DNA from: Paracoccus sp. (in: a-proteobacteria)
GTDB taxonomy: Bacteria; Pseudomonadota; Alphaproteobacteria; Rhodobacterales; Rhodobacteraceae
Direction: 5' to 3'
DNA: 64,000 bases
Assembly: GCF_030538655.1 (NCBI RefSeq)
Contig: NZ_JAUNTO010000004.1
Span: 1 to 64,000, forward strand
The translations under genes were made by a program, and so were the position numbers. The notes under the pieces were generated by a model. That model was given only the letters and a program-made list of their open reading frames with translations. It was not told the DNA's origin and made no database searches. Positions within the stretch are counted from its first letter, which is position 1. Every line of letters starts with the position of its first letter. This document shows positions 17,827 through 26,451 of the stretch, one piece after another.

Positions 17827-19191
17827 TTAGCCGGCGCCAAAGACTTCGCCCACGAATCCGGTCAGGTCAGCCATACGGGAAAGCCGCATGGTCCCGTCAC
17901 CCTCAAGCCGCTGGCTTTCAGGTAAAATCGCCTGTGAAAAACCAAGTTTTCGGGCTTCTTTCAACCTGTTTTCCGCCTGTGCGACGGGACGCAGTGCCCC
18001 CGACAGGCTGATTTCGCCGAAAAGCACGGCTTCAGGAGGCAGCGGCGTGTCTTCACGAGCGGATAAAAGCGCACCGGCGATGGCCAGATCGGCGGCGGGT
18101 TCGGCGACGCGCATCCCGCCCGCGACGTTCAGAAACACGTCCAGCCCGGCAAAGGGGATGCCGCAGCGCGATTCCAGCACCGCAAGGATGGTGGACACGC
18201 GCCCCGAATCCAGCCCGACGACCGTGCGGCGAGGGCTGGCAAGGGTCGAGGGGGCGACCAGCGCCTGCACTTCGGTCAGCACGGGGCGGGTGCCCTCGAT
18301 CCCGGCGAAGACCGCCGAACCGGCGACCGGCTGGCCGCGTTCCGACAAAAACAGCGCCGAGGGGTTGGCGACCTCGGCCAGACCACCGCCGGTCATCTCG
18401 AACACGCCAATTTCGCCCGCAGGGCCAAAGCGGTTCTTGACGCTGCGCAGGATGCGGAACTGGTGGCCACGCTCGCCCTCGAAATACAGGACGGTATCGA
18501 CCATATGTTCGACAACACGCGGCCCGGCGATCTGCCCATCCTTGGTGACATGGCCGACAAGGATCACCGCAACTCCGCTGCGCTTGGCGAATGTTACCAG
18601 TTCGTGCGCGGCGGCACGGACCTGCGCCACCGAACCCGGCGCAGCCTGCACCTGATCCGACCACAGCGTCTGCACGGAATCGATCACCGCCAGATCAGGC
18701 TTTTCCGCATCAAGCGTCGTCAGGATGTCGCGCAGATTGGTTTCGGCCCCCAGCCGCACCGGCGCATCGGTCAGGCCCAGCCGGGCGGCGCGCATTCGGA
18801 TCTGCGACCCGGCCTCTTCGCCTGACAGATAGATCGCCTGCGCGCCCCGCCGCGCAAGGGCCGCCGCCGCTTGTAACAGCAGCGTCGATTTGCCGATACC
18901 CGGATCACCGCCGACCAGAATCGCGCTGCCTGGCACCAGACCGCCGCCCAGCACGCGGTCGAATTCCTCGACCCCGGATGCGGTGCGGGCGGGGGGCGGT
19001 TCGTCGGTTGCCAACCCGGCCAGCGGCACCATGCGCCCGCGTGCGGCACCCAGACCTCGCCCCGGCCCCTGTGCCAGCGGCGCTTCCTCAATGATGCTGT
19101 TCCATGCGCCACAGGCATCGCAGCGCCCGGCCCATTTCCTGTGGGCGGCGCCACATTCGGTGCAGGTGAAAGAGGTGACAGGTTTGGCCAT
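17827..19191 (-). CDS. radA: DNA repair protein RadA
   Basis: A 454-residue RecA-like ATPase that promotes branch migration during recombination repair. It has the N-terminal zinc finger (CTECGAAHRKWAGRCDACG), a Walker A motif GGDPGIGKSTLLLQ, the RadA-specific KNRFG motif and a C-terminal Lon-protease-like domain (LDVFLNVAGGMRVAEPAADLA). The ATG at 19191 gives the standard MAKPVTSFTCTECG start after a GGGGTGG ribosome site. The frame stays open far upstream, to about 20088, but that part only mirrors lolC. It is probably cotranscribed with cvpA. Confidence 0.95.
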   Translation of the reverse strand: MAKPVTSFTCTECGAAHRKWAGRCDACGAWNSIIEEAPLAQGPGRGLGAARGRMVPLAGLATDEPPPARTASGVEEFDRVLGGGLVPGSAILVGGDPGIGKSTLLLQAAAALARRGAQAIYLSGEEAGSQIRMRAARLGLTDAPVRLGAETNLRDILTTLDAEKPDLAVIDSVQTLWSDQVQAAPGSVAQVRAAAHELVTFAKRSGVAVILVGHVTKDGQIAGPRVVEHMVDTVLYFEGERGHQFRILRSVKNRFGPAGEIGVFEMTGGGLAEVANPSALFLSERGQPVAGSAVFAGIEGTRPVLTEVQALVAPSTLASPRRTVVGLDSGRVSTILAVLESRCGIPFAGLDVFLNVAGGMRVAEPAADLAIAGALLSAREDTPLPPEAVLFGEISLSGALRPVAQAENRLKEARKLGFSQAILPESQRLEGDGTMRLSRMADLTGFVGEVFGAG

Positions 19192-19302
19192 ACCACCCCG
19201 CATAAGGGCAATTGCCGCCCGCCGCCAGTCATCACGCCATTGTCGGCTTGATCTTTCGGCCCCCCGCGTCCAGTTTGCCCGCGCTTTTGACCCGAGGTGC
19301 CG

Positions 19303-20604
19303 ATGGCCAGCCCCGCCCCCTTTTCCCGCTATGAATTCCTGATTGCATGGCGATACCTGCGCGCCCGCCGGTCCGAAGGCGGCGTCAGCGTAATGACATG
19401 GATCAGCCTGATCGGCATCGCGCTTGGCGTGATGGCGCTGATCGCCACGCTGGCGGTGCGGTCGGGCTTTCGCGCGGAATTTGTGGATACGATCCTTGGC
19501 GCGAATGCGCATACGTCGATCTATATGGCCTCGACCAGTTTCACAAACGAACTGACCGGCGAGGTTTACACCCAGTCCGGGCGGATCACCGATTACGACG
19601 ATATGGCGGCCCGCATTGCCGCGCTGCCCGGCGTTACCCGCGCGGTGCCGGTGGTCAAGGGGCAGGTGATGGCCTCGTTCGGGGATCGCTCGAACGTGGC
19701 CGAGGTGTTCGGCGTCACGTCCGAGGCGCTGGCCGCGATGCCGCGTATTGCCGATCCGTCCACCTCGCTGGGCCGTCTGGATCAGTTCGACAGCGGCATC
19801 GCTATCGGCAACGGCATCGCCCGCGAACTGGGCGTCAGCATCGGCGATAAGGTCAAGCTGATTTCCCCCGACGGCGCCCGCACGGCATTCGGCACCACCC
19901 CGCGGATCGAGGTTTATGACGTCGCCTATATCTTTACCGCCGGGCGCTATGACATCGACCGCACCCGCATCTATATGCCGCTGCCCGAGGCGCAATCCTA
20001 TTTCAACCGCGAGGGCGCGGCGGATGAGATCGAGGTTTTCGTGAACGACCCCGAGCGGATTGACAGCTGGACGCCGGACCTGCTGCACGCCGCCGGGCAG
20101 GGGGCTTTGGCCTGGTCGTGGAAGGATTCGTCATCCTCGTTCCTGTCGGCGCTGGATATGGAGGATGACGTGATGTTCGTCATCCTGTCGGTGCTGGTGC
20201 TGATCGCGGCGATGAACATCACATCCGGCCTTGTGATGCTGGTCAAGAACAAGGGCCGCGACATCGGCATTCTGCGCACGATGGGCCTGACCGAAGGCGC
20301 GGTGATGCGGGTGTTCTTTCTGTGCGGCGCGTTCACCGGCGTGCTGGGCACCATCGCCGGGGTGATCCTGGGTGTGTTGCTGGCGCTGAATGTCGATAAC
20401 ATCATGTCGGCGCTGAACGCGCTGACCAGCGGCGGCGCATGGCAGCCCGAGGTGCGCGGCATCTATCGCCTGCCCGCCGAATTACGGCTGTGGGATGTTG
20501 GCCGCGCCGTCGCGCTGTCGCTGTTTCTGTCCTTCGTCGTCACCATCTTTCCCGCCCGCCGTGCGGCGCGGATGAACCCGGTCGAGGCGCTGCGCTATGA
20601 GTGA
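19303..20604 (+). CDS. lolC: Lipoprotein-releasing ABC transporter permease, LolC/E family
   Basis: A 433-residue inner-membrane subunit of the system that extracts outer-membrane lipoproteins and passes them to LolA. It has a short cytoplasmic N-terminus ([30 protein letters not shown] region), TM1 at about 25-50, a large periplasmic domain to about 270, then three TMs in the C-terminal FtsX-like domain ([25 protein letters not shown]). The ATG at 19303 follows a CGAGG site; a GTG six bases earlier is less likely. It overlaps lolD by 8 bp. Only one permease gene is present, so LolC/E may work as a homodimer or have a second gene elsewhere. Confidence 0.9.
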   Translation: MASPAPFSRYEFLIAWRYLRARRSEGGVSVMTWISLIGIALGVMALIATLAVRSGFRAEFVDTILGANAHTSIYMASTSFTNELTGEVYTQSGRITDYDDMAARIAALPGVTRAVPVVKGQVMASFGDRSNVAEVFGVTSEALAAMPRIADPSTSLGRLDQFDSGIAIGNGIARELGVSIGDKVKLISPDGARTAFGTTPRIEVYDVAYIFTAGRYDIDRTRIYMPLPEAQSYFNREGAADEIEVFVNDPERIDSWTPDLLHAAGQGALAWSWKDSSSSFLSALDMEDDVMFVILSVLVLIAAMNITSGLVMLVKNKGRDIGILRTMGLTEGAVMRVFFLCGAFTGVLGTIAGVILGVLLALNVDNIMSALNALTSGGAWQPEVRGIYRLPAELRLWDVGRAVALSLFLSFVVTIFPARRAARMNPVEALRYE

Positions 20605-21256
20605 AGTTCTGTCCCTGCGCGATGTGTCGAAAACCTATGGCGTGGGTGGCCCCTCGCCGGTCGAGGTGCTGCGCGGCATCAACCTGACCGTCGCGCGCGG
20701 CGAGGTGGTGGCACTGGTCGCGCCATCCGGTTCGGGCAAATCGACGCTGCTGCATATCGCCGGGCTGTTGGATACGCCGACGGGCGGGCAGGTGATCCTG
20801 AACGGGCGCGACATGACCGGCCTGCCCGACAAGGCCCGCACCGAGGCGCGGCGGCAGGATTTGGGCTTTGTCTATCAGTTTCACCACCTGCTGCCCGAAT
20901 TTTCGGCGGCGGAGAACGTGATCCTGCCGCAACTGGCCAATGGCACGTCCCAAGCGGCGGCGGCGGCACGTGCGGCGGATCTGTTGGCCCGTGTCGGCCT
21001 GTCGCATCGCGCCGACCACCGCCCGGCGGAACTGTCAGGGGGCGAACAGCAGCGGGTGGCCTTTTGCCGCGCGCTGGCCAATGCGCCATCCTTGCTGCTG
21101 GCGGATGAGCCGACGGGCAACCTTGACCCCGACACTTCGGACAAGGTGTTCGGTGTGCTGATGGATCTGGTGCGCGATACCGGCCTGTCGGCGCTGATCG
21201 CGACGCATAACCACGATCTGGCCGCCAAGATGGATCGGGTCATCGGTCTGGGTTGA
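20597..21256 (+). CDS. lolD: Lipoprotein-releasing ABC transporter ATP-binding protein
   Basis: A 219-residue ABC ATPase that powers lipoprotein release. Walker A is APSGSGKST near residue 48, the signature is [16 protein letters not shown], Walker B is [12 protein letters not shown], and the switch His lies in [10 protein letters not shown]. The Q-loop region [17 protein letters not shown] is typical for LolD. It is translationally coupled to the permease gene. Confidence 0.95.
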   Translation: MSEVLSLRDVSKTYGVGGPSPVEVLRGINLTVARGEVVALVAPSGSGKSTLLHIAGLLDTPTGGQVILNGRDMTGLPDKARTEARRQDLGFVYQFHHLLPEFSAAENVILPQLANGTSQAAAAARAADLLARVGLSHRADHRPAELSGGEQQRVAFCRALANAPSLLLADEPTGNLDPDTSDKVFGVLMDLVRDTGLSALIATHNHDLAAKMDRVIGLG

Positions 21257-21346
21257 GGCGGGAAATTCGCCTGTCCGGCGTGAAACGGTTGCCCGCGCGC
21301 GCCACCTGCGGCACAGTCGTGGCAACCGATAAAACCGGAGAACCCG

Positions 21347-21754
21347 ATGAAACAGGCGATTGTGGCAGGAACGGCAGCTTTGGCGATGGCAGCGGTGATT
21401 GCGGCCTGTGCCCCCGATCAACAGATGACCACCGCGCGCAGCGATTATATGAACCTGTGCGCCGGATGCCATGGCACCACCGGCAAGGGTAACGGCCCGG
21501 CTGCCGCGGGGCAGAACCCGCGCCCCGCCGACATCACCACCATCGCGGCGCGTCACGACGGCGAATTCCCGCGCCTTCAGGTGATGAGCCATATCTATGG
21601 CTATACCATGGGCCGTTCCGAAAGCCCGATGCCGCAGTTCGGCGATCTGCTGGAGGGCCGGACCGTCATGTATGACGCCGGTGACGGGCGCGAGACGCCA
21701 ACCCCGCAGCGGCTGGTCGCGCTGATGGAATATGTCGAGCGGATGCAGGAATAA
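21347..21754 (+). CDS. c-type cytochrome lipoprotein
   Basis: A 135-residue monoheme cytochrome c. The signal peptide ends in a lipobox with Cys21 (VIAAC), so it should be lipid-anchored facing the periplasm. The heme motif CAGCH is at residues 38-42 with the usual Gly-rich stretch after it. Met residues in the C-terminal half (SPMPQFGD) could provide the sixth ligand. A GGAG ribosome site precedes the ATG. Its redox partner is unknown, and it lies 2 bp before the PAP2 gene. Confidence 0.85.
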   Translation: MKQAIVAGTAALAMAAVIAACAPDQQMTTARSDYMNLCAGCHGTTGKGNGPAAAGQNPRPADITTIAARHDGEFPRLQVMSHIYGYTMGRSESPMPQFGDLLEGRTVMYDAGDGRETPTPQRLVALMEYVERMQE

Positions 21755-21756
21755 TC

Positions 21757-22260
21757 GTGCTGCGTCACGGCCTGTTAAGCTTGGGTATGGTCTTGACCGC
21801 CGCCCCGGTCGTGGCCGACCCGTTCGAGAATTTCGGCACCGCGATGAAATATGCCCTGCCAGCCGCTGCGGCGCTGTGCGCGCTGCGCGATGACCGGGCC
21901 GAAGATTTTGCGGTGCGCGGCGCGCTTCAGGTCGGCTTGGTTCTGGGGCTGAAACATCTGTTTCAAAACAGCGACATCGGTCGGCGTCCGTCAGGTGGGG
22001 GCGACGGGTTTCCGTCGGGTCATACGGCCTCGGCCATGTTCGGGGCAGCCGATCTGGCGGGCAAATGCTTTGACGATGATCCGCTGGCCGGGGCAGCGGC
22101 CTATGGTGCGGCGGGGATGACAGGTCTCAGCCGTCTTCACGCGGGCGAACATACGCCCGCGCAGGTCATGTCCGGCGCGCTGATCGGGCTAAGCTTTGGC
22201 GCGGCCAGTCTGGGCATCGGCACGGACGAGGTGTCGATCAGCTTTGGGATGCGGTTTTAA
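21757..22260 (+). CDS. PAP2 (phosphatidic acid phosphatase) superfamily protein
   Basis: A 167-residue protein with a signal-like N-terminus (ending VVAD) and PAP2 motifs: Lys66 and RRP at 76-78, FPSGHTAS with His89, and SRLHAGEH with Arg126 and His132. The last canonical position, Asp four residues after His132, is Gln136. The first motif is also stretched, with ten residues rather than six between Lys and Arg-Pro. It starts at GTG 21757, right after the cytochrome stop codon. Lipid or undecaprenyl-type phosphatase activity is possible but uncertain. Confidence 0.7.
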   Translation: MLRHGLLSLGMVLTAAPVVADPFENFGTAMKYALPAAAALCALRDDRAEDFAVRGALQVGLVLGLKHLFQNSDIGRRPSGGGDGFPSGHTASAMFGAADLAGKCFDDDPLAGAAAYGAAGMTGLSRLHAGEHTPAQVMSGALIGLSFGAASLGIGTDEVSISFGMRF

Positions 22261-22266
22261 GGGCGA

Positions 22267-22956
22267 TCAGTCGTGCAGCCGGTCTATCTCTGCCGCCACC
22301 AGTCGGTCCAGTTCCCAAATATAGGGGTCAAAAATCCCGGCATCACGCAAGCCGTGGGCGGTGCGATGCAGATATTCGGCACCTGAACCGGCGGCACCAT
22401 TGGCGCGGGCCAGGCGGCGGGCCTGCTGATCCACGGTCAGATCGGCCAGTTCGGTGCCGACCGGATTGGCGTAAAACGTTAGCGCCTGTTCGCGGCCCCG
22501 GTCGGTTGCGACCTCGATCCAGACCGCATTTGCCGCCAGTTCATGCGCCACCAATTCGCGCCGCAGCAGGGCGCGCAGCGATTCCATTTCCGTGCCCGGC
22601 GCGATGTCCAGCAGCAGCCCGTCACATTCCCCGCCCGAGGCAAGGGCCAGCATCAGCCCCGGTTCCTCGGGCGAGCCGCGAAAATGATCCAGATGGATGC
22701 TGAACTGCCGGTGCCAGCCAACCGCCCGTGCCCGCCGCCGCGCCGCGACCTCGAAACCCGGATTCCAGATCAGCGAGCCATAGGCGAATACCGGAATCGG
22801 ACGAGGACGGTCACGGGTCAGCGCCTTGGCCAGACGATCCAGAGCGGCGTCGTCCAGTATGGTGAAATGCGGGCTGTGCAGCGGACCCTCCACCGGCCGG
22901 GTCACGCGCTGCACATGGGCCAGCGACAGGATCGGGATGGGGATTTCGTCAGACAT
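22267..22956 (-). CDS. chaC: Glutathione-specific gamma-glutamylcyclotransferase, ChaC type
   Basis: A 229-residue cytosolic enzyme of the ChaC family, which cleaves glutathione to 5-oxoproline and Cys-Gly. The family hallmark VFAYGSLIWNPGF is present near residue 55, with the later conserved Glu in the AEYLHRTAHGLRDAGIFD region. Length fits bacterial ChaC. The ATG at 22956 (MSDEIPIPILS) overlaps the end of parE by 8 bp, so the two are cotranscribed. The longer in-frame start would lie inside parE. Confidence 0.85.
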   Translation of the reverse strand: MSDEIPIPILSLAHVQRVTRPVEGPLHSPHFTILDDAALDRLAKALTRDRPRPIPVFAYGSLIWNPGFEVAARRRARAVGWHRQFSIHLDHFRGSPEEPGLMLALASGGECDGLLLDIAPGTEMESLRALLRRELVAHELAANAVWIEVATDRGREQALTFYANPVGTELADLTVDQQARRLARANGAAGSGAEYLHRTAHGLRDAGIFDPYIWELDRLVAAEIDRLHD

Positions 22957-24934
22957 CCAGATCCTCGGCGAATTGCGCGTTTTCCTGAATGTATTCAAAG
23001 CGCAATTCGGGTTTCTTGCCCATCAGCCGTTCCACCAGATCGCCGGTTTCGCCGCCGTCCTGATCGTCGATGTTGACCCGGATCAGCTTGCGCGTGGCCG
23101 GGTTCATGGTGGTGTCCTTCAGGTCTTTGGCGTCCATCTCGCCCAAGCCTTTGAACCGCTGCACGTCGATTTTTCCCTTGCCACCCAGCCCTTTGGCCAG
23201 CAGACGTTCCTTTTCCGCGTCATCAGCCACGTAAACCCGGTTTGCGCCCTGCGTCAGCCGATACAGCGGCGGGCAGGCCAGATACAGATGGCCCTTGTCG
23301 ATCAGCGGGCGCATCTGGGTAAAGAAGAACGTCATCAGCAGGCTGGCAATATGGGCGCCGTCCACATCGGCATCGGTCATGATGATGATCTTGTCATAAC
23401 GCAGATCATCGACGTTGAATCTGCTTCCCATACCAACGCCAAGAGCCTGACAAATATCAGAAATTTCTGAATTTGATCCCAGCTTGGACGAGGCCGCACC
23501 CAGCACGTTCAGGATCTTGCCTTTCAGTGGCAGCAGGGCCTGAGTCGTCCGGTCGCGCGCCATCTTGGCACTGCCGCCGGCGCTGTCGCCCTCGACGATG
23601 AAAATCTCGGTGCCGTCGCGGTTGGTGGCGCTGCAATCCACCAGCTTGCCGGGCAGGCGCAGTTTCTTGGTGGCGGATTTGCGGGCGGTTTCCTTTTCCT
23701 GACGACGGCGCAGGCGTTCTTCGGCGCGCAAAATCAGGAAATCCAGAATTGCGCCCGCCGATTTTGTGTCCGCCGCGAGCCAGTTGTCGAAATGGTCACG
23801 CACCGCGCCTTCGACCAGTCGCTGCGCCTCGACCGTGGCAAGGCGGTCCTTGGTCTGGCCGACGAATTCCGGTTCGCGGATAAAGCACGACACCAGCGCA
23901 CAGCCGCCGGTCAGCAGATCGTCGCGGGTGATATTCGCGGCCTTTTTGTTGCTGACCCGTTCGCCATAGGCGCGGATGCCTTTGAGAATCGCAGACCAGA
24001 ACCCGGCTTCGTGGGTGCCGCCTTCGGGTGTGGGGACGGTGTTGCAATAAGACTGGATAAATCCATCGCGCGATGGCGTCCAGTTGATCGCCCAGTCCAC
24101 CTTGCCGGGGGCGTTGAATTTTTCTTTGAAATCAACGCTTCCGGCAAAGGGGCGGTCGGCATAGGTGCTGGCCCCGGTCAGGGTTTCGGTCAGATAGTCG
24201 GCCAGACCGCCAGGAAAGTGAAAGGTCGCCTCAAGCGGGGTTTCGCCGTCGTCAATCTCGGTTTTCCATCGGATTTCAACGCCGCTGAACAGATACGCCT
24301 TGGATTTCACCATCTTCACCAGCCGCGCGGGCTTGAAGCGGTGATGGCCAAAGATCTGCTCGTCGGCGTGGAAGGTGACGGTGGTGCCGCGCCTGTTGGG
24401 TGCCGCGCCGATCCGTTCGACCGGACCTTGCGGGATGCCCCGCGAAAAACGCTGTTCAAACAGTTCCTTATTACGGGCGACCTGCACCACCATGCTGTCA
24501 GACAGGGCGTTCACGACCGAGGCGCCAACCCCGTGCAACCCACCCGAGGTCTGATAGGCATCGCCCGAAAACTTGCCCCCCGCGTGCAGCGTGCACAGGA
24601 TCACTTCCAGCGCCGATTTGCCGGGGAATTTCGGGTGCGGATCAATCGGGATACCCCGCCCGTTATCGCGGATGGTGACGCTGTAATCCGCGGCCAGTTC
24701 CACCTCGATCCGGCTGGCATGGCCCGCCACCGCCTCGTCCATCGAGTTGTCAAGGATTTCGGCAACCAGATGGTGCAGTGCGCGTTCATCGGTGCCGCCG
24801 ATATACATGCCGGGGCGTTTGCGGACGGGTTCCAGCCCTTCCAGCACCTCGATCGAGGCGGCGGAATAGGCGTCGGACGCTGTGTCGGACAGGAAAAGAT
24901 CGTCGGACATGGGGGTGCTTGGCTCGTTTGTCAT
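22949..24934 (-). CDS. parE: DNA topoisomerase IV subunit B
   Basis: A 661-residue type IIA topoisomerase ATPase subunit that decatenates daughter chromosomes with ParC. It has the GHKL ATP site (EILDNSMDEAVAG, DNGRGIPIDPHPK), the transducer region and the TOPRIM motif (EGDSAGGSAKMARDR, then DADVDGAHI). The length and the VRKRPGMYIGGTDERALHHL stretch fit ParE, with no long GyrB insertion. It is followed by chaC with an 8-bp overlap. The doc toxin gene lies 42 bp upstream. Confidence 0.95.
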   Translation of the reverse strand: MTNEPSTPMSDDLFLSDTASDAYSAASIEVLEGLEPVRKRPGMYIGGTDERALHHLVAEILDNSMDEAVAGHASRIEVELAADYSVTIRDNGRGIPIDPHPKFPGKSALEVILCTLHAGGKFSGDAYQTSGGLHGVGASVVNALSDSMVVQVARNKELFEQRFSRGIPQGPVERIGAAPNRRGTTVTFHADEQIFGHHRFKPARLVKMVKSKAYLFSGVEIRWKTEIDDGETPLEATFHFPGGLADYLTETLTGASTYADRPFAGSVDFKEKFNAPGKVDWAINWTPSRDGFIQSYCNTVPTPEGGTHEAGFWSAILKGIRAYGERVSNKKAANITRDDLLTGGCALVSCFIREPEFVGQTKDRLATVEAQRLVEGAVRDHFDNWLAADTKSAGAILDFLILRAEERLRRRQEKETARKSATKKLRLPGKLVDCSATNRDGTEIFIVEGDSAGGSAKMARDRTTQALLPLKGKILNVLGAASSKLGSNSEISDICQALGVGMGSRFNVDDLRYDKIIIMTDADVDGAHIASLLMTFFFTQMRPLIDKGHLYLACPPLYRLTQGANRVYVADDAEKERLLAKGLGGKGKIDVQRFKGLGEMDAKDLKDTTMNPATRKLIRVNIDDQDGGETGDLVERLMGKKPELRFEYIQENAQFAEDLDV

Positions 24935-24976
24935 TTGCGGGGTATCTCACGACAGGGCAGGGCCGGGCAAGAGAGC

Positions 24977-25351
24977 CTAGGCCCGGTCGCGCAGCCAATC
25001 GGCCAGATCGCCATCGTCGATCAGCCCTTGCGCAAGGGTGATGATCTGGTTGCCAGCCTCGGTGGCGTCCCATGTGATCTGCACGCCGTTCAAGTCCAGG
25101 GCGGTATCCATCGACTGATGGGCGGTGCGCTTGTTGGCATCGTTAAAGCAATGCCCTTGGGCAATCGCCATCGCATATGCAGCGGCAAGATCGTAGGCAT
25201 CGCCGATCATGCCGTAAGCGACACGATTTTCGACACGCGAGAGCGCACCTTCCAGTGATTTGTTTAGTGCGCGACCGGGCAATTCGCCGGGGTTCAGAAC
25301 CTCGTCATGAATCGCCTCGACCAGTTCGGCGGGCAGCAAAATAAACGTCAT
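24977..25351 (-). CDS. doc: Death-on-curing (Doc) family toxin
   Basis: A 124-residue Fic-fold toxin. The catalytic motif HCFNDANKR at residues 67-75 matches HxFx(D/N)(A/G)NKR; in phage P1 Doc this fold phosphorylates elongation factor Tu. The N-terminal LVEAIHDEVL region and the helices around the motif also fit. It lies 5 bp after its antitoxin gene, as in phd-doc operons. Every visible catalytic residue is intact. Confidence 0.88.
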   Translation of the reverse strand: MTFILLPAELVEAIHDEVLNPGELPGRALNKSLEGALSRVENRVAYGMIGDAYDLAAAYAMAIAQGHCFNDANKRTAHQSMDTALDLNGVQITWDATEAGNQIITLAQGLIDDGDLADWLRDRA

Positions 25352-25356
25352 GGTCG

Positions 25357-25605
25357 TTACTTGTCGCGCAGATAATCCAGAACCGGCTGGTTGATAGCAC
25401 GGCGACGGCGCAGTGATTCCATCACCTCGTCGCGGGTTGCATAGCGGTGTTGGCCTTTATCCGTTGCCTCCTCTGGCACCAGATAGGCCACCAACTGCGA
25501 GTTTTTCAGCACCGCCACCGGCTTGCCGCCGGCGCGGTCAAGCACTTTTTGTGGTTCGCGCAGTTCAGTGATGGTGCAGATGTGGTTGGTCAGCAGGCGG
25601 GTCAT
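25357..25605 (-). CDS. phd: Phd-type antitoxin
   Basis: An 82-residue antitoxin of the Phd/YefM type. The N-terminal half (TITELREPQKVLDRA, KPVAVLKNSQLVAYLVP) is the usual dimerisation and DNA-binding domain. The charged C-terminal half (MESLRRRRAINQPVLDYLRDK) would cover the toxin. The ATG at 25605 follows an AAAGGA site; an in-frame codon further up lies within the operator palindrome. Together with doc it forms an operon probably repressed by its own product. Confidence 0.85.
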   Translation of the reverse strand: MTRLLTNHICTITELREPQKVLDRAGGKPVAVLKNSQLVAYLVPEEATDKGQHRYATRDEVMESLRRRRAINQPVLDYLRDK

Positions 25606-25616
25606 GAGATGTCCTT

Positions 25617-25644
25617 TCAGATGTGCGAAATATCGCACATCTGA
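25617..25644. promoter_or_regulatory. Operator palindrome of phd-doc
   Basis: A perfect inverted repeat of 12 bp per arm (TCAGATGTGCGA / TCGCACATCTGA) separated by AATA, lying 12 bp upstream of the antitoxin start codon. A related ATGTGATAT half follows directly. Phd-Doc complexes bind such palindromes to repress their operon, so this is the likely binding site. Confidence 0.75.
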
Positions 25645-25659
25645 TGTGATATTTCAATG

Positions 25660-26310
25660 TCATTCCGGTTCGGCCAGCCGTGTCTCCCACATCTTGCGAA
25701 AGGCCGGGCGGGCCTGACAATCCGCCAGCCAGGCGCTGATCGCCGGAAAGCGCGCCATCAGGTCGGCCCGCCCCTGCGCATAGCGGATCACCTCGGCCAT
25801 GTTGATGTCTGCGACGGTAAAGCGGCCCGCGACCATTTCGCCGTGATGCGCCAGATGATCCTCGACCACCGACAGTGGGCGGATCAGCCTTTCGGCGGCG
25901 GTTTCGCAGATGGCTTTGTCCTCGGCCTTTGCGGACCCCGACAGGAACAGCAATGTCAGCGCATCGGGTTCAACCGCAGTCGCGGCATAGAACGACCATT
26001 GCATCATCTGCGCGCTTTCCGCCGCATCGGCGGGACCAAAGGGCGCGCCGTATTTGCCTGCCAGATACAGGGTGCAAGCCATGCTTTCCGACAGCACCAG
26101 ACCGCCATCCTGAATCACCGGCACCGCCCCGGCGGGTGAAAGGCGCAAAAACGCGGGCGAACGGGTGTTCAGCGGCGCGTCGGCGGCCTCGGGGTCGGGC
26201 AGGCGATAGGCCTGAATTACCGGCACCTGCCGGAACTCAAGCCCGATTTCATGGCACAGCCAGATGATACGCGACGCGCGCGAGCGGGTGACGCCGTGGA
26301 TGGTCAGCAT
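25660..26310 (-). CDS. Glutathione S-transferase family protein
   Basis: A 216-residue soluble protein with the GST layout. An N-terminal thioredoxin-like domain (MLTIHGVTRSRASRIIWLCHEIG, then SPAGAVPVIQDGGLVLSESMA with the cis-Pro and the Glu-Ser of the glutathione site) is followed by an all-helical C-terminal domain (AGRFTVADINMAEVIRYA). Substrates cannot be predicted. An AAAGGA site precedes the ATG. The gene is divergent from ppk2 across a 141-bp control region. Confidence 0.85.
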   Translation of the reverse strand: MLTIHGVTRSRASRIIWLCHEIGLEFRQVPVIQAYRLPDPEAADAPLNTRSPAFLRLSPAGAVPVIQDGGLVLSESMACTLYLAGKYGAPFGPADAAESAQMMQWSFYAATAVEPDALTLLFLSGSAKAEDKAICETAAERLIRPLSVVEDHLAHHGEMVAGRFTVADINMAEVIRYAQGRADLMARFPAISAWLADCQARPAFRKMWETRLAEPE

Positions 26311-26375
26311 GATTGGTCCTTTCCTGCCTGCCGCGGCAGGTTATGCGGCACATTTGCGCGCGAAAAGGTGCAAAT

Positions 26376-26389
26376 TTGATCCGCCTCAA
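26376..26389 (+). promoter_or_regulatory. FNR/FnrL-like site in front of ppk2
   Basis: TTGAT-CCGC-CTCAA matches the FNR consensus TTGAT-N4-ATCAA at 9 of 10 positions. Its centre is 41.5 bp before the start point predicted from the CATAAT -10 at 26412-26417, the exact spacing of class II FNR-activated promoters. Sequence-based inference only. Confidence 0.5.
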
Positions 26390-26425
26390 TGCGCGAATTA
26401 CAAGAATGTGACATAATCGCGCATT
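26388..26425. repeat. Inverted repeat enclosing the ppk2 -10 region
   Basis: The arms AATGCGCGA and TCGCGCATT are perfect complements 20 bp apart. They enclose the CATAAT -10 element and overlap the right end of the FNR-like site. It may be a repressor operator. Confidence 0.45.
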
Positions 26426-26451
26426 CGTTAAAGAAAAGGAGTGCGCGAACA

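Noticed and set aside
19192..20088. Upstream extension of the radA frame
   Set aside because: It lies antisense to lolC and has no similarity pattern; the zinc-finger start at 19191 is the true N-terminus.
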